Source: Adiantum capillus-veneris
Lineage: Eukaryota; Streptophyta; Polypodiopsida; Polypodiales; Pteridaceae
NCBI GenBank assembly: GCA_014529385.2
Contig: CM043969.1
Span: 19,737,946 to 19,801,945, forward strand
DNA length: 64,000 nucleotides
Direction of reading: 5' to 3'
How positions within the stretch are numbered: position 1 is the stretch's first letter; every line of letters begins with the position of its first letter. Below, piece after piece: positions 48,280 to 59,622 of this stretch. A model generated the notes under the pieces. It did not search any database. It was not told the origin of the DNA and was given only the letters and a program-made list of their open reading frames with translations. The position numbers were made by a program, and so were the translations under genes.

Positions 48280-49572
48280 TCAAACGTATCCGTGTTGGTG
48301 TAAGTCTCGTGCCAACTTCTTTGGTATCCAGATGTCCTTGGCCGGGGTGGGCCGTTCTTGTGGTTGTGGATACTTCCATGTGATAGGTACCGAGCTACAA
48401 GGCCGTGATGTCTTGTTTTGCTGCCGTTTTGGGATCCAAATGTACCTGTAGCCTTGGTGTTGATGTATAGATTCCTTGGGGACCCATTTTTGCTGTTGTG
48501 GGGCTTGGTATGTCCTTGGTGGATGTTGTGTGGTTTTCTTTTTAGGTGATCGAGGGTATTTTGGTTGAATTACCCTTGGTTTCAAGGTAGAGGTTTGCTT
48601 CTGCTTGGGTAGCCAGATTTTTCCGTTGGTAAGTTGGCTTGTAGGGAGCCACACTTTTCTTGTGCTTTGGTTATAATTGGAACTCTGCGCCATGGTTGTT
48701 TCTTTTATGGTAGGCGTGGGTACTGTTTTGGTGGTTGTCAGAGGCTGTTTTCCTTTGTCCATGTTGCTTGGCTTTGGTGCTTGTGGCATTTCGTGTTGAT
48801 TGGCGAACTCGATCGTCTGCTTGATGTCTTGGTCTTGAATGTGAACTGCGTTTTGAAGGCAATCAATCTGTGCGTTGTATGTCCTTTGCCATGTCTGTCC
48901 TAGCAACATGGGATATGTGGTGTCCGTATCTTTGACCACGTAAAATTTGTGAGGGTAGACCTGTTCCGCTATTTAAATTGGTAACAAGGCATAGCCGATG
49001 GCTTGTGTCATGTGCCCTGTGTAACCCTTGATTTGCTGGTTGGTCTTTTGAAGGTTGGTGTGGGCCAATTGTTTGTACAAGCTCTGGGAAATTAGGTTTC
49101 CTTGAGCTCCTGAGTCCACTAGTGCCCTTGTGATGACCTGATTGTTCCCAACCTGTACTTGGATCACGAGATCCACTCTTTCTTCATCCAGTTCCTCGAT
49201 TGTTACCTGGTTGATCTGTACGAGTCCTGCTGGTAACCGTTGTTGGTGTAGAAGCTTTCTTCTGGCAGTTCTTTCCTGTGCCTCATCTTTTGCTTCTTGT
49301 ACCACTCTGCCTTTCTCCTTGGCCTGTCTTTTCTCGTAGTGAATTTTCTGGAGCATACCTTGGGTTAGTGGCATATGATACTTCTTTAACCTGCAACCAC
49401 TAATCCAATTAGGCATCTCCTCTCCCTCTAATGTTGCAAGTTTGACGGCGCCACTTGGTGATAGATGCCTAATCACAAAGGGTCCCATCCCTCGCTTTTT
49501 CAATTTCTTGGCGTGTTGTTTAAGGGTGTAAACCAACACGTAATCACCTGTTTTGAACTCTTTAGACCGCAC
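48280..49572 (-). pseudogene. Integrase C-terminus fused to a second retropepsin-like domain
   Basis: Residues 1-70 are the integrase C-terminal fold (FKTGDYVLVYTLKQ, GPFVIRHLSPSGAVKLATL). At residues 149-162 there is ITRALVDSGAQGNL, a retropepsin active-site motif with D-S-G. About 55 codons later, across a TAA at 48973, YPMLLGQTWQRTY matches the second retropepsin motif. The tail (48850-48290) has five loose copies of W-[LIV]-P-K, such as KIWLPKQ and YIWIPKR. The same frame is kept from the RT onward. A retropepsin in this position is unusual; it may be a real second protease or a derived domain of unknown use. Confidence 0.72.
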
Positions 49573-49737
49573 ATGCTTGTCAAAGAATTCCTTATGACTT
49601 CTTTTGCTAGCATAAATGGAGGCTACCCGCCTTAGGGCGAAGCTCGTCCAACTTTTCTAAGTCATCTGTTCTGGAAGACAACTCATGCCCTATCCACTCA
49701 AGGTCTTTTGCTACTCGTAGGGCTGGGATTAAAAATT

Positions 49738-51024
49738 CTATGGGCAATATGGCATTAAGTCCATGTTATAGGGTGTCATGCCTAGTGACGTTTTGTAAGC
49801 CACTCTATATGCCCATACTGCGGAATGTAGTTTTTGCTCCCAATCTGTTCTTGACTTCTCAACAATCTTGGTGAGAACCGTGCACAACATTTTGTTTGTG
49901 GCCTCGGCCTGCCCGTTTTCTTGTGGGTGATAAGGGGCTGATTTCCTATGAATGATCATGAATTCTCCTAGGAGACATTCAATGACCTCATTGATGAAGT
50001 GCGTTCCCCTGTCACTAACGATTTCAATAGGTAGGCCATACCTAACAAAGACGTTTTCATAAAGAAATTGTGCCGTGGTTCTAGCGTCGGCTTTTTGTGT
50101 AGCCTTCGCTTCTACCCATTTAGTGAGATAATCCATGGCCACAATGATATATTGGGCGTGCGTACGATAAGCCGGGGGTGCAATAGGTCCAACAAAATCA
50201 ATTCCCCATTTGGCAAAAGCGCGTGCACCCATCATTGGCCGTAAAGGCATCTCATCTCTTTTAAGTGGTACTTTGGTCCTTTGGTAGTCATCGCAATGCT
50301 TAACATAATGCTCAGTGTCCATGTATAATGTAGGCCACCAGATTCCTGCGGTTAAGACAATTTTAGCCGTCTTGTCGCCCGAAAAATGGCCTCCTGATAC
50401 ACCTCCGTGTGCTTGCTCTAGAATTGGAAAATATTCGTTTTTCGTCGCACACAACCTGAGTTGGTCATGTTTTCCTCGCTTATAGAGCTGTCCTTTAATC
50501 AAAGCATAGTCTCTGGCCTCTAGCTCTATAGATCTTTGTCTAGCCTTGGAAATATTCTCTGGTAGTGTACGTGTGGTGAGGTAATCCACCATGTATTGGC
50601 TCCATTGGGGAGCTAAGTTTACTTGGAATAATGTGGCGTGTTCTACTGGCGGTTTGGCTTGACAAGTTGCGCACTTGCTAACGTATTCGTGCACTTCACT
50701 GCGCATGCAAGGCCAATACACTCCAAGTCTTTGCAGCCGTTGGTAGGTCTTTTCTTTTGAGCAATGAAATCCGAAGTCCTGCTCATGGGCCTCTTGAAGG
50801 TAAGTGTCATACTCCTCAGGACTTATACACAAGTGTAGGATCTTATCTGAACCATATTGATACATGCGTCTGGCAATGATTTGGAAATTCTTGGCTTGTT
50901 CAATATTCTGTTGCTTGTAGACGAGGTTTGTTCTATCAAAGATACCTCCATAACTCAAAAGAGTTACGATCGTTTGTGACCATTTAGGGATCATTTCAAT
51001 GTTGAAAAGATATGTGTCAGGCAT
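49738..51024 (-). pseudogene. Integrase with two HHCC-like modules
   Basis: Two zinc-binding-like modules come before the core. The first has EAHEQDFGFHCSKEKT ... CATC. The second has EQAHGGVSGGHFSGDKT ... HYVKHC with CDDY in place of the last C-x2-C. The core follows: KWGIDFVGP, EIVSDRGTHFINE and HPQENGQAEATNK. The two acidic residues of the D-D-E set and the final Glu are present. Two compensating frameshifts between 49738 and 49572 lead into the C-terminal domain. Confidence 0.88.
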
Positions 51025-51096
51025 GTCGTCATCAACCCCTATTGGTGCTTCTCCGTTGGTTATCCTAGAAAGATGGTCGGCCCGTAGATGGGTTTT

Positions 51097-51468
51097 TCAT
51101 TTCTTTACCATGACTGTGAAGTCAAATTCTAGCAGTACTATAAACCATCTTACTATGTGTCCCGTACTGCATGGCTTGTTTACTAGGTAGAGAAGGGCTT
51201 GATGGTCCGTGAAGAACACAAACTTGTTGGCCAAAAGATAATGCCTGAATTTCTTCACTGCATATACCATGCCTAATCCCTCTCTCTCCGTGGTGGTGTA
51301 GTTTTTCTCGGCACAATTCAACTGCCGGCTTGCATAGTAGATTGGAAAATCCATTGTTTCTTCACCAGGTTGTGCCAAAACACACCCAATGGCATATGCC
51401 GAAGTATCTATCTGAACATGGAAAATTTTGTTCCAATCTGGTGCTTTTAAAACCGTTGCTGAGATCAT
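51097..51468 (-). pseudogene. RNase H of the 20.5-kb element
   Basis: VQIDTSAYAIGCVLAQ, TEREGLGMVYAVKKF and FTDHQALLYLV carry the expected acidic residues. A TGA at 51097-51099 separates it from the integrase, in the same frame. No second, archaeal-type RNase H is seen between it and the integrase. Confidence 0.88.
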
Positions 51469-51471
51469 TGC

Positions 51472-52323
51472 TTATTTGAGTTTCGCGAAGGATGTTTCAC
51501 ATTCGTCGGTCCATACGAATACTACGATCAACCTATAAAGAGGCTGTGCAATAATTGCGTATAAGTAGATGAACCTCCGGTAATATCCACAGTGTCCCAT
51601 AAAGGACTGAACCTCCTTCATGTTTCTTGGCCTTGGTACCTCAATAATGACCTTGATCTTGTCGAGATCAGTCGATATGCCATTTTTCGATACTATGTGC
51701 CCTAGGATTCTACCTTGTCTAACCATGAAAACACATTTCTCCGGGTTTAGGAAGATCCTGTAAGTCCTGCACTTCTCGAAAACCTTTCTTAGATGTTCTA
51801 TGTGCTCCGTTCTCAAAAGAGAATATACACAAAGGTCATCCATATAGATCTCTAAGAATATGCGTAGATATTCCTTGAACGCGTGGGCCATAAGCCTTTG
51901 GAATGTTGCGGGGGCATTTGTAAGGCCAAACAACATTACTCTGAAAGCGTATATGCCAAACTCTGTGGCAAATGCCATCTTGTGCTGATCTTCTTGTGCG
52001 ATTGCAAGTTGATAGTAGCCTGAGAACTCATCCAGAAAGGAATAAGCCTGTTTGCCTGCTAATCTTTCTAAGAGATGTTCCGTGATTGGTAAGGGATAGT
52101 TATCTCTTATCATAGTTGCATTTACCTTTTTGAGATTGACGCATACTTGCAATTTACCATTCTTTTTGGGCACGATCACGATAGGTGACACCCAGTCAGT
52201 ATGCTCTATCTCGTAGATAAACTCAGCTTCTTTAAGTCTATCTATCTCTTCCTTGATGCGTTTGGCAAACGTATCGTTATACGTATAAGGACGTTGTCTG
52301 CTTGGCTTTGTGTCTGGCTTCAA
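51472..52323 (-). pseudogene. RT of the 20.5-kb element
   Basis: [49 protein letters not shown] and the catalytic box IYMDDLCVYS, then GHIVSKNGI and FMGHCGYYRRFI. Catalytic aspartates are present. It ends in a TAA that interrupts an otherwise continuous frame into RNase H. Confidence 0.9.
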
Positions 52324-52440
52324 GGGGATTGTATGTTGGCAGACACTAGGGTCTACTCCCTTGAGGTCTTGGTATGAACACGCGAAGACATCCTTATATT
52401 CTTTGAGAAGACTGATGAGAAGTTCTTCTTCCTTAGGGCT

Positions 52441-52979
52441 TAGGTCTGTGGCTATGTAGACTGGCTTAGGATCCTCTCCTGGCTTAGGTCTGTGGCTATG
52501 TAGACCGGCTTAGGATCCTCTCCTGGCTCTGCTAGGTCTATCTTCTTGGCGTCCTCCGGCCCGTCGTAAGACTTCACTTGTGTCCTTTCTCTCATGGGTT
52601 GTGCTACTACGAGCTTCCTATCCTGTATGGTGTACTTTTTGAAGTGCGAAGGTACACTAATGTTATCCTTCTCGTCCTCATCACTCTCCATTTCCGTTGT
52701 CCATACTTCACTCAAGGTTTTCTTAAGCTCTCTGTACTTGTTTCTCCTCTCAACCTTGGTCCATGGGGGGTCTCCTACTCTAATCACCTCTGGCTGGTTG
52801 GATTTCCTGCTCCCATTCTCTGACCTACTTGCTTCTTTTGCTTTTTCCCGTTGTTTCCTGGCGGTTTCTCGCGTTGGTGCGTCCTTGTAGCCTAGGAATC
52901 TACTCATTATTTTGTCCTTGGAACAATCCGTTGTGTTGACCAACAATAAGAACTGTGTCTTGCCCTGAATTTTAGGCAT
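52441..52979 (-). pseudogene. Protease-RT linker with 44-bp duplication
   Basis: An open stretch of 175 codons with no named domain, charged in the middle (TEMESDEDEKDN). Its end is broken by a 44-bp direct duplication (52441-52484 and 52485-52528). Subtracting 44 bp puts this frame in register with the RT frame, so the duplication is the lesion here. Confidence 0.75.
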
Positions 52980-53032
52980 GGGGTTTGGTCTTGGCTGGTT
53001 GGCTGTCTTTTGCTTTTATAGTGACGTTGGCG

Positions 53033-54943
53033 TCAAGGTTTTTGATTTGGAAAGTCGTAAAACCTGACATCCGCTACCGTTTCTTCTTCGTCACTAGGGC
53101 CTTCTGAGCACTCGTCGTCTGCCTCTTCTTTTGGGTCTAGGTGCTCTAAGGAGTTGTAGAATTCATCCTCTACCTCCTTCTCTCCCTCGTTCTCGTTTGT
53201 GTTTCCTTCAAGGCCAATTTTCGGAGTGGTTTCCTCGGAATCCAATACCACATTTACCATATAGTATGGTACCAAATCGAAGCCTTTCTCGTCACAAAAT
53301 TTTGTCGTTGGCTTGGCCTCGATGGCACACACATCCAAAGTGGCTAAAATCTGCTCCCATTCTAGAGGTTCCAACGCATCTTTTGGGAAAGGGTCTGGGA
53401 TATAATCTTTATCTTCGATAGCCCTCTCCAAGATACAATCCTCTCGTTTTAGGCATCCGCATTGCGAAGCTCCACACATCCACAACTCCTTTGGTTGTCC
53501 TAGCCAGGCGGGAATTTCCGATCTTGCTACGGTAGCCAAATCAAAATCCTCCACTGGCGTTCTCGTTACGTCTCTATAGCTGTGGTCTTTCAAGTTAATT
53601 CTAGTGGTCGTCTCCATGTGGCGCAAGTAAAGATAATTATAACCCCAATCCTGGACTATCTTCAATTGCCTCATGAAGGGTCGTCCTAGAATGATGTCGT
53701 AATTATTTTTCTTGCCGAAATCCACAATTGCAAAAGTATGCTCGTATTCGATCCCGCACCACGAAACTACCACTTTTTCTAGAAGTCCTAAGGGCCTTTC
53801 TACGTATCCGTCTGCAAGTTGCAGCTTCATCCTCGTCGCCCTTAGTGCAGGTTTTCCCCACTTCTTCCACACTTCCTTGGTGGCTATGGCAACTCCCGCT
53901 CCGCTGTCTAGGATCGCCATTGTCGTTACAACTTCGCATTCTACCGGAAGCGTGGTGTTTCCTTCTTCGCCTTCGCAATAATCGCCCACCTTGTTCAAAG
54001 GTACCAGCTCCGTGTTTGCGTATGGCTTCTCAATCTCCTGGATTCCTTCTCTGATCTTTGCGGTTGGATCCGTCACTCCGAACTTTTCTAAGCATTCTCC
54101 TACGTTTGACCACATCCTTGGTCGGATTTTCAATAATTCTGCCAATGTGATGGTGCAAGTCACTGATGTTGATAGGATATCCACTAGCCCCTTTGAATCG
54201 ATGATTTTTGGCGCTAGATTCCTATGAGAGGGAACGACCTTGACCTCGGAACTGACCTCATACTCACCCATGTAGGATGGTAAAGCCCTCAACGAATGTG
54301 GTCGACTCTCTATGGATATCTGCGAACCTCTATCTCCGTAACATGATTGCATTTCTAGGTTTATTTGTGACCTTGCCTTGAATTCCTCTATGGGAGCAGA
54401 AGGTAATGTGTCGCTACCGTCCTTGGTGTCTCTAAATGCTCTCCATAACTCCTCTGGCCATTGATCTTCCACTATGGGTTTGTATGGAGGAAAATTCCTG
54501 AATGATTCGTCGGTGGTGTTAGGAACTATCCTAAGATCCTCTGGCTCTTCTCTTGTTTTGGTTTCTTTATTCTCATGCCTAGGTTTCTCCGATTCTTTTC
54601 TCTCTTCTTCCCTAGGCTCTTCTGGTCTTACCTCTTCTGGTATTGGTGGTGATGGGATGACTACCTCTCTTCTCGGGGGTACAACTAAAGGTTCTAGCAG
54701 GGCTTGGGCTGTCTCTACCATCTTTTGACAAATTTCCAGCCTTTGCTTTTCCAATTCTGCGTAAGGATGTGTCATCCATCTCTGTGCCTGTGTTTGATCT
54801 TTCTTGAGCCTAGCTTCATAAGCCTGTAGGAGGGCATCCATTTGTTCGTGTACCTTTTCTACAAGAATAGATCCTCCCGTGCTTGCGCTTTTTGGCTCCT
54901 CTACCACCACTGGTTCTGCTGGGGTAGGAAGAATTTCTTCCAC
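53033..54943 (-). pseudogene. Gag-protease part with first retropepsin
   Basis: A 636-codon open stretch. The N-terminal half is Pro/Glu/Arg-rich. The retropepsin follows, with catalytic AILDSGAGVAIA (near 53890-53915) and the second motif YDIILGRPFM (near 53675-53700). Both conserved motifs look intact. This domain matures the polyprotein in Ty3 elements. A frameshift separates it from the linker downstream. Confidence 0.85.
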
Positions 54944-54964
54944 GCTTGGTGTCCTATCCGCTTC

Positions 54965-55540
54965 CTATTTCTTGAGCTTCTCTTTCGTTTGCTCAAGTTC
55001 CTCGGCTAAGGATTTCTGTTCACGTTCTCTCCTAGCCTTCATCCTAATCTTCCTAGCCTTCCACGTGTTTCTTCGATTTTTCGAACCTTCGCTAGGTGTT
55101 TCCTCTCTCGGAGACTCCTCACTCTTTTCTTCTACCACCTTCTGAGCCTGTGCTCTTGTTATCACCTGGACCGGTATCACTTTCTCGTTCTTGGATCCAC
55201 TTGTAGACGGAATAGCCTCTATGACGTTCAAGGTGGCCTTCCCTCTAGGTTCTGGGTTTTTTGGGCAATCTATGATCAGATGAGTGACCCCACATTCTGT
55301 GCAATAGGCGTTGATCCTTACAATTTCCTTGTGAGGACAATCCTTCATCAAATGATCGCCACTGCATTTAAAACAAGGTCCTCTTACGGGCGGTGATTCC
55401 CCTTGCATCGGTCTCTGCGGATAAGTAGGTTTTGGTCTCTTGATTCCGCCATTTGCTATGAATAGCAACGTGGATTCGTCCATTTGGTACCTACCTTCTC
55501 CGGTCGCACTCAATTCAGATGGCACTACGAGACTAGGCAT
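54965..55540 (-). pseudogene. Gag zinc-knuckle region of the 20.5-kb element
   Basis: Two knuckle-like motifs in tandem, CFKCSGDHLMKDC and CTECGVTHLIIDC, then a Lys/Glu-rich tail. It is in frame with the upstream gag part and with the protease part, separated only by a TAA near 55568 and a TAG at 54965. Confidence 0.7.
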
Positions 55541-55567
55541 ACTCCAAGGTTCTGGCGTAAAAAACTC

Positions 55568-57992
55568 TTATAAGGCGTGATAACCATGGTGTCCACCGCT
55601 AGGTTCCTCATAGTATGCTGGGCTAGGCACTAATGCCTGCTCATCTGATTCCTCCATTGTAGGCACGTATCGTACTGCGACAAGCCTTGTTCCTGGTAAG
55701 GGAGGCTGTTTCCCTAACACTGGCTGTGGCCTCTCTTTTCCTACGGGTCCTGGCAGATTCCCTACTGCATATCTTGGCAGTGGTGGGGTGTGAGCTTGTG
55801 CTACTGGGGTTGGAGGTGCATACTGCCGCTCTCGCACATACCCTTTGTTATAATAGCACTCCTCTATCGTGTGATTCGTCCACTTTTGTTCCACTGCGCA
55901 CCACTTAGGTGGTCTCAATGATTTGAGGAAGCGTCGGGAAATGCTGAGTGGGATGATCACCTCCACATGTGTAGCATCGCTTCGGTTGTCTAGGAGGCGG
56001 TTGCATCCTTCTAACCACTTACTCTATAAGCTTTTCTTGGCTCATCGGTGTCTCCGTTTTTGGTGTTGTTTTCGCAAATTTTGTGGCACTATTTTGGGAT
56101 GATGCATCGTCGTCAGCGTCTCTGGGATCCCCAATACCATATACTGCGCAATTATCTACCAAGTAGAGGGCCTCTTTGACTAGCTCGTTCAAGCTAATAC
56201 ACCGTTTCATATGCAAATCTTTTTGGAGATCCGCATTTCAGAGGCCTTGTGTAAAGATAAGCATTAGCCTTGACTGCGTGGGTAGTTCATTCTCTGGACA
56301 TAACTTCACGTATTGCTTTAGCCTCAAGGCTGCTTTCCTCACCGTTTCCCCTTCTTTTTGTTTGAATTTGTGAATTTGCGAGACAATATTGTGGGCGATT
56401 CCTTGTTGGGAGAATTCCTCTATGAATTCGTCGAACATTTCTTGAATCATCACAAACTCTTGTCTCTCGACCGAATCAAACCAAGTAGCAGCATCGTCTT
56501 CTAATGTCAACCCAAATCCGACAAACTGTGTGGGAAAATCAAGGACTTCCTCTGCACGGATTACTCGTATGAGGGCTGCAACGTGATCCCTTGGATCCTT
56601 GTCTCCTGAATACTTCTTGTTGACCCACTTTTGGACCTAAGAAGGTCTAATTCTCCTATGATCCATGACCCTCATCATCTGGCCTTCCACAGCCCTATTC
56701 ATTGGTGCTCCTGGTCTTATCCCTCGGATCGGATCTATCTCTTTGTCCAACCCTTGACCTCTTATTGGCCTAGCAATGGGTCTCTCTGGCCTTGGAACTC
56801 TTTCAACCCTGGCTCTTTCTACCGTTGGCGTATCCATTGTTGCTCTATCCATCATGAAAGCTCTACTCTCACCATGATAACTATATGATGGCGGTGGCGG
56901 TGGTTTCAATGGCCCTGTCATGACCGTATGTCCACCTCTGATATGGCTCCTTCCTGGTGCGTCATCTCGATGCAACCAAGAACTTAACGACTGCGGGTCT
57001 GCTGTAGGCTCTATAGGTGCATGCACCGTATGCCATGGCAACTCTACTACTCTTGTCCTCTCTAGTTGACTCGTGACGATATCCATTTCATCACTAAAAG
57101 GATTGACACTATGGCTGGGTGTTGGTCTTGGCCCGGGTCTAGCTCCTGGAGCAAATCCAAATGCTCCATAGATCGGCATTTTTTCCATTTCTTTCAGATC
57201 CATGGGCTTATACTCACGTCCATACTTATCCGCATATAGAAGTTCACTTCCATGGTACGTTTCATAGGAGAAGAGGTACAAGACCTTCTCCATACCCAAC
57301 TGTCTAAGCTGAGGTTGTGTGCAACAAAAGTAGGACTTGGTCCGCCGCCCCTCTTCGTGCTTGTATATTCCTTCCTCACTTTGGTCCGTCATAACCCTTT
57401 TTACCCTCTTTTCAAAGATAAATGTGGCCTCGGGAAGGTCTACATGAGGTGGTTGGTCCTCTCATTCCGTAACCATCTTTCCCCTTGCCATGTTGTCTCC
57501 GTACTGATTGTAATTTTCAGGGTCTCTGACTATGAGATAGTGTCCACCTTTCTTGTCTCTATACCTATCGCCATCCTCATAAACCTGAACGTTTTCTAGA
57601 CCTCTAGCAGGTTTCTCTTCAATGCAAACACACTTGCGTCCCCTATTATCGGCGTAAATGAGGGCTCTGTGCGCGTTTGTTCCTTCTAGAAAGATGGTGG
57701 TGTACCTAGGCATTTGTGTCTAATACATGCTTGCTGAGGTACCACCTACTTCTGCTATGGTTGGCAGGTGACCTCCTATGCGTGGGTCGGCCATCTCGTA
57801 AAGTGAGCGTTCCGAAGAAGTATTGGTGTCGCTACCTTCTTCTATGATTGGTGCAAGGGAATCTATCCCTGCTTGATTTACGCTCCGTTCCGTGGATACC
57901 AAACTAGCTTGGTCACCTCTTGTCCTGAGATCTCTCGGCAAAATTTTTCTTGATTGCAAATACATGAATTGACAAGAAAAAGTGCCTTGCAA
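55568..57992 (-). pseudogene. Gag of the 20.5-kb element
   Basis: The frame runs from 57992 to about 56019 with stops near 57720, 57462, 56637 and 56238, then shifts and continues from 55966. The capsid-like region has GFGLTLEDDAATWFDSV and FKQKEGETVRKAALRLKQY. CYTCGGDHPTQHFP is a zinc knuckle that has lost its last Cys. A further Cys/His set follows (WCAVEQKWTNHTIEECYYN). The N-terminal 300 codons have no recognised domain. Confidence 0.75.
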
Positions 57993-59603
57993 ACCAAACC
58001 TCTTACCTGATTGGTCGGCTAGTAGTCTTCTGTGTCGTCACCTCGGTGTCTGAGTGCTCCTGATACTTGTTTTTAGGCAAGTTGACAAAAACTTTGCCTC
58101 TCGGCCGTTTAAGAGTACTCACTGCAATTTACACACAAATTTGTACAAAAAATTTCAAAAAATTGCAGAATCTGGACCAAAAACTGTGCAGTTGGTCTTG
58201 AATTTTTCACGGAGTGTTTGACTATGATTTTGGAGTCTATTTTGAGCAACCAGGGTACCTATGGGATCCTCTCAAGGTGTACTAGGCACTGGTCTATTCA
58301 CAGTTCCAAAATTCATCAAGTGGCAGCAACCGCGGTTGGTGCCAAAATGCTCTGTTTGGGCTCTAGTCAATTTCCAATGACTCCTTATGTCTTGCTGAGT
58401 CTCCTGAGCCTATGCATGAAGCTTTTGGACTCTTTTTGGGCAGTTTGGATATCAATCTACTGTTTCAGACTCTGATTTGGTCTCTGGGCTGTTTGGAACT
58501 CTTCCACTTGTCCAAACTTGATGGGGAAAGTTGATATGGACTCCTTGTACTGTCAGCAACCTGGGGATATGGTCAAATTTCCAAAATCATGAAAGTGGCA
58601 ACAACCGCGGTTGCTGCCAAAATCACCTGCTGGCAATTTTGTTTGCACCACTGGATAGCCTGCTCTCTGTGGAGTCTAATGACCCTATGTATGCCCAATT
58701 TGGATAAAGTTTGGGTTGCCAAATGCCAAAATTTCAACCAAAAAGTGCAACTTTGCAAAAATTGCTCCTTTGGTCAAGATTTTGGGTATTTGATCCTGTG
58801 GAAAGTGGTTTTGGGGTCCCTTGGACCTTGGGCACTTGTGGCTATGACCTGTTCCCTGAAATGAGCCAAGTGGCAGCAACTGCGATTGGTGCCAACTGGG
58901 GCTTTTGCAACTCTGGACGCTTGCTGTGGGTTCCACACCTCTTGGGCTTTCCAATGATGCCCTGCACCTTTTAATTAGACACTCCTAGCATGTACAACTT
59001 CAAGTTTTTGTATTTCAAGACCGCTTCACAAAATTTAATCAATCTTTGCACAAATCAACTCAAAAAGCAACCAAATTTTCCAGATTAGCTTTACTAGTGC
59101 ATATGCAAGTGTGCAAACAAGAAATTCGGCACTCAAAATCAAAAAATACGCACACTTAGCGTTTTTGGTCACTTTATGGTATCAAAGAGTCGCGTTATGG
59201 TATCCAAGGCGATCTTTGCACTCTCGTGACGCACCAACATGATACCTAAACTAATGCTACTCCTAATGCTAAGCTACTAGGGGGTGGTGGTGTGATATGC
59301 ACAAGCAAATATGATGTAAACGACAAAAACGTAAAAAATGCTCCAAACCAAAATCAACCGCAACACGCAAGCGATCTCCTTACTCCAAATGAGGACTCAA
59401 TGCACTGAGCACTAAAACCACACTAGAGTATACTAGCCTATAAGGTAACCTAAGAAGAACTCTAGTCTCCTCGGTCCACCTGAGAGCTTGGTAAGCCTCA
59501 CCGTCTCTCCTAACCTAAGATGTAAGAAAAAATAATTGTAACACGCGGGAACGGATAGAGAAGAACCTCACCATGACTCCCTCCGTCTAGTGTAAATCCT
59601 ATG
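57993..59603 (-). other. Leader of the 20.5-kb element
   Basis: About 1.6 kb without a convincing frame between the primer-binding site and gag. It holds three palindromic repeats (58322-58893). Confidence 0.7.
58322..58893. repeat. Palindrome array in leader, 275-bp spacing
   Basis: Three copies of a GCAGCAACCGCGGTTGCTGC-type inverted repeat start at 58322, 58597 and 58872, exactly 275 bp apart, each with one to four changes. Intervening sequence is only weakly similar (shared catgcatg, ttggactc and ccaatttgg words), so these look like old tandem units in which the palindrome was preserved best. Confidence 0.85.
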
Positions 59604-59621
59604 TCCCCGGCAGCGGCGCCA
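59604..59621 (-). promoter_or_regulatory. tRNA-Asp primer-binding site
   Basis: On the minus strand TGGCGCCGCTGCCGGGGA, one base inside the 5' LTR. It differs by a single base from the complement of the plant tRNA-Asp 3' end, the primer used by Athila-type elements. Confidence 0.85.
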
Positions 59622-59622
59622 A

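Noticed and set aside
58322-58893. CRISPR-like array from regularly spaced palindromes
   Set aside because: The genome is plant nuclear, spacers are about 250 bp and mutually similar, and no cas-like genes exist.
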